Source of the DNA: Clostridia bacterium
GTDB lineage: Bacteria; Bacillota; Clostridia; Lachnospirales; CAG-274
Direction: 5' to 3'
DNA length: 7,060 nt
Assembly: GCA_030536675.1 (NCBI GenBank)
Contig: JAUNPM010000084.1
Coordinates: forward strand, 1-7,060
Shown here: positions 5,572-7,060 of the stretch, in pieces
Numbering within the stretch: position 1 is the stretch's first letter
Layout of the letters: every line of letters starts with the position of its first letter
The notes under the pieces: generated by a model
What the model was told of the DNA's origin: nothing
Databases searched by the model: none
What the model saw: the letters and a program-made list of their open reading frames with translations, nothing else
Program-made: the position numbers and the translations under genes

Positions 5572-6951
5572 TTATTCGGATCTTATAGCGTCAAGAGCGC
5601 TGACTTTAATTGCGCTGTTTGCGGGATAAAAGCCTGATGCTATACCTACAAATACAGAAAATATAACTGCGCTTACAGCAAGCCAGGAGGGTATTACACT
5701 TACTCTGTCGGTGTTTGTAAAAAGCACCTGATAAAGTGTTGTAATGTCGATAATTTCCGTTTCAGTGGAAACAATATTTATAATTGACGATACAATAAGG
5801 CTTATAATAAGTCCCGCAATTCCTCCCGCCAAGCCTATGAAGCCTGCCTCCATAAGGAACATTGCCCTTATGTCGCTTATAAGACAGCCAAGTGCCTTCA
5901 TTACGCCTATTTCACGCTTTCTTTCGGAAATAGCCATAATCATTGTGTTCATAATTCCGAGAGCTGCAACGAAAAGGGAAACAATGCCAAGTCCCGCAAA
6001 CATAAGCTGTTTTTGGCGAACCTCTTTTTCCATAGGTTCTCTTATGCTTTCAAGAGAATATGTTGAAAATCCCATTTCCTCTATTTTGCTTTGTACGGAG
6101 GATACATTGTTTATATCATCGACCTTTACCGTAGCTTCATTGTAGCTTTGCTGTTCCTTTTGAGCTATATTGTTAAGCTGATAATATTTCGTTTTTAATT
6201 TTTTAATATCATCTATACTAAAAATAATGCCCTCTGATGTTTCGCTGCCTTTGCTGTAATCTTCTTCAAGTATTCCCACAATTTTAAATTTTTGAGTTAA
6301 TGTTTTGTCATTTGAATTTGAATCCGTATCCCCTAATGTAAGCTGAAATGTTGTATTTAGTATATCAACATAGGGATCGGGAAGCTGAGGGTCTGTGTTT
6401 TCTCCGTCGGGTCCGTATAAATATGACCAATAGTCAATAGTGTTGCTGCCTTCGGGTCTTTGTGTGTCACAAAGGTTGTAAGCAAAGTATTTGCCTGCAA
6501 GCACTTCAATTATATTTCCGTCGGAAGCCATAGGTGCTCTGCCCTCTGCAATGGTGTAATCAAAAATATTTATAGCTTCTTTTTTTAAGCCTACAATAGA
6601 CGTCCATTGAGTTTTGTACCTTGAATTATCATCAGCAGTTGAAATATTTGTTATTATATCACCAAAATCCATTTTGGGATTAGCCCCCAGAACGTGGGGG
6701 AGCTCTTCTATATTATTTATGACTGCGTCTGTAAGCTTGGTATCCCCTCTTGATGGATAGACGGATATTATTTGAAGATCTCCCATTTCCGCAAGCATAC
6801 TTTCCTGTGATATTTTCATTGCAATACCAAATGATATCATTATAACAACGGAGCAGCATCCAACGATAACGCCGAGAACAGTCAATACGGTTCTTGACTT
6901 ATGGCGGAATAAATTGTGTATACAGGTGTTAATCAAGTCCGTTATTTTCAT
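5572..6951 (-). CDS. MacB/FtsX-type ABC transporter permease
   Basis: A 459-residue inner-membrane permease of the MacB/FtsX class, which moves no substrate through its own membrane channel but passes ATP-driven motion to an extracytoplasmic domain. Topology: a cytoplasmic amphipathic start, TM1 at about 21-46, a large outside domain about 47-315, then TM2 316-341, TM3 368-394 and TM4 421-443. The family coupling region E-R-K-R-E-I-G-V-M-K-A-L-G is at 343-355, and the ending Y-P-A-N-S-A-I-K-V-S-A-L-D-A-I-R-S-E is typical. The outside domain has an acidic, N/D/P/Y-rich stretch (about 161-220) between V-L-A-G-K-Y-F (150-156) and F-K-I-V-G (222-226) that is longer than I expect for the family. 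No ATPase is fused or adjacent downstream; it may lie beyond the right edge. The ATG is the only plausible start, since an in-frame TGA lies just upstream. It overlaps the preceding gene by 23 bp. Confidence 0.9.
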   Translation of the reverse strand: MKITDLINTCIHNLFRHKSRTVLTVLGVIVGCCSVVIMISFGIAMKISQESMLAEMGDLQIISVYPSRGDTKLTDAVINNIEELPHVLGANPKMDFGDIITNISTADDNSRYKTQWTSIVGLKKEAINIFDYTIAEGRAPMASDGNIIEVLAGKYFAYNLCDTQRPEGSNTIDYWSYLYGPDGENTDPQLPDPYVDILNTTFQLTLGDTDSNSNDKTLTQKFKIVGILEEDYSKGSETSEGIIFSIDDIKKLKTKYYQLNNIAQKEQQSYNEATVKVDDINNVSSVQSKIEEMGFSTYSLESIREPMEKEVRQKQLMFAGLGIVSLFVAALGIMNTMIMAISERKREIGVMKALGCLISDIRAMFLMEAGFIGLAGGIAGLIISLIVSSIINIVSTETEIIDITTLYQVLFTNTDRVSVIPSWLAVSAVIFSVFVGIASGFYPANSAIKVSALDAIRSE

Positions 6952-7060
6952 CCTCTGCCCCCCAATTCACTTTTACTGTTTCAGCGGCCTTCTTTTTTCT
7001 TCTCTTTTTGATTATTATTATAGCAATAATAATTAATATGACTGCACCTGATATTAAGCC
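6929..7060 (-). CDS. C-terminus of a membrane-anchored protein (partial)
   Basis: Read on the minus strand from the window edge, 43 residues end at TAA 6931-6929. They begin within a very hydrophobic helix (A-V-I-L-I-I-I-A-I-I-I-I), followed by seven basic residues K-K-R-R-K-K-K and a short polar tail of about 19 residues. This is the layout of a C-terminal transmembrane anchor with a cytoplasmic positive stop signal, so the body of the protein is probably outside the cell. The frame overlaps the permease start by 23 bp in another frame, so the two are one operon. MacA-type adaptors usually have an N-terminal anchor, so this is probably not a standard one. An S-layer/CARDB-like surface protein is possible but unproven; the rest of the gene is outside the window. 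Confidence 0.7.
   Translation of the reverse strand, partial: GLISGAVILIIIAIIIIKKRRKKKAAETVKVNWGAEDENNGLD
6958..6963 (-). promoter_or_regulatory. Unusual G-run ribosome binding site of the permease gene
   Basis: Upstream of the permease ATG (6951-6949 on the minus strand) is GGGGGG, six bases away, instead of an AGGAGG core. Five Gs can pair with the anti-Shine-Dalgarno CCUCC if one G-U pair is allowed. AGAGG touches the ATG directly and is too close to act as the site. The G-run also encodes Trp-Gly in the upstream gene, so coding needs may shape it; translation probably relies partly on coupling. Confidence 0.45.

Noticed and set aside
5744..6145. 133-codon open frame on the plus strand inside the permease gene
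   Set aside because: It is antisense to the conserved permease transmembrane region and has no credible domain; its hydrophobic look mirrors the membrane segments.
1..7060. Mobile elements, CRISPR arrays, tRNA/rRNA genes or a defence system
   Set aside because: Reading both strands showed no transposase, regularly spaced repeats, cloverleaf, rRNA segment or defence gene; PcrA is a housekeeping helicase with all its usual motifs.

Overview
The window looks like ordinary chromosomal DNA from an AT-rich, low-GC Firmicute, most likely a gut-type Clostridia member. The signs are strong AGGAGG-type ribosome sites, AT-rich third codon positions, tight operons, short hairpin-plus-T terminators, and the yerC-pcrA gene neighbourhood that Bacillus subtilis also has. 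I see no phage genes, transposases, CRISPR array, tRNA or rRNA.

Layout, left to right. (1) Plus strand, 1-573: the end of a probable MarR-type regulator overlaps a GNAT acetyltransferase by 20 bp. (2) 589-628: a hairpin with T-tracts on both sides separates this pair from a convergent operon. (3) Minus strand, 3653-645: yerC (TrpR-like regulator), pcrA (UvrD-type helicase) and a shikimate-kinase-like gene. yerC and pcrA overlap by ATGA, and the pcrA stop codon lies inside the next ribosome site, so the three genes probably form one transcript. (4) 3654-3902: a 249-bp divergent spacer with an extended -10 promoter facing each way and a very AT-rich core. (5) Plus strand, 3903-5479: ridA and a medium-form threonine dehydratase with one ACT domain, 11 bp apart, followed by a strong terminator. 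(6) Minus strand, 7060-5572: the end of a C-terminally membrane-anchored protein overlaps a MacB/FtsX-type ABC permease by 23 bp.

The clearest functional link is ridA-ilvA. The dehydratase releases reactive enamine/imine intermediates from threonine and serine, and RidA hydrolyses that class of compound. The second is the regulator-helicase-kinase operon, where the last gene carries departures from the usual shikimate kinase motifs. The third is a transport or envelope operon cut by the window edge; its permease has an enlarged extracellular domain and its ATPase is not in view.

I found no convincing new biological system. The items most worth a second look are the non-canonical shikimate kinase, the insert in the permease with its membrane-anchored partner, and the split MarR/GNAT pair.
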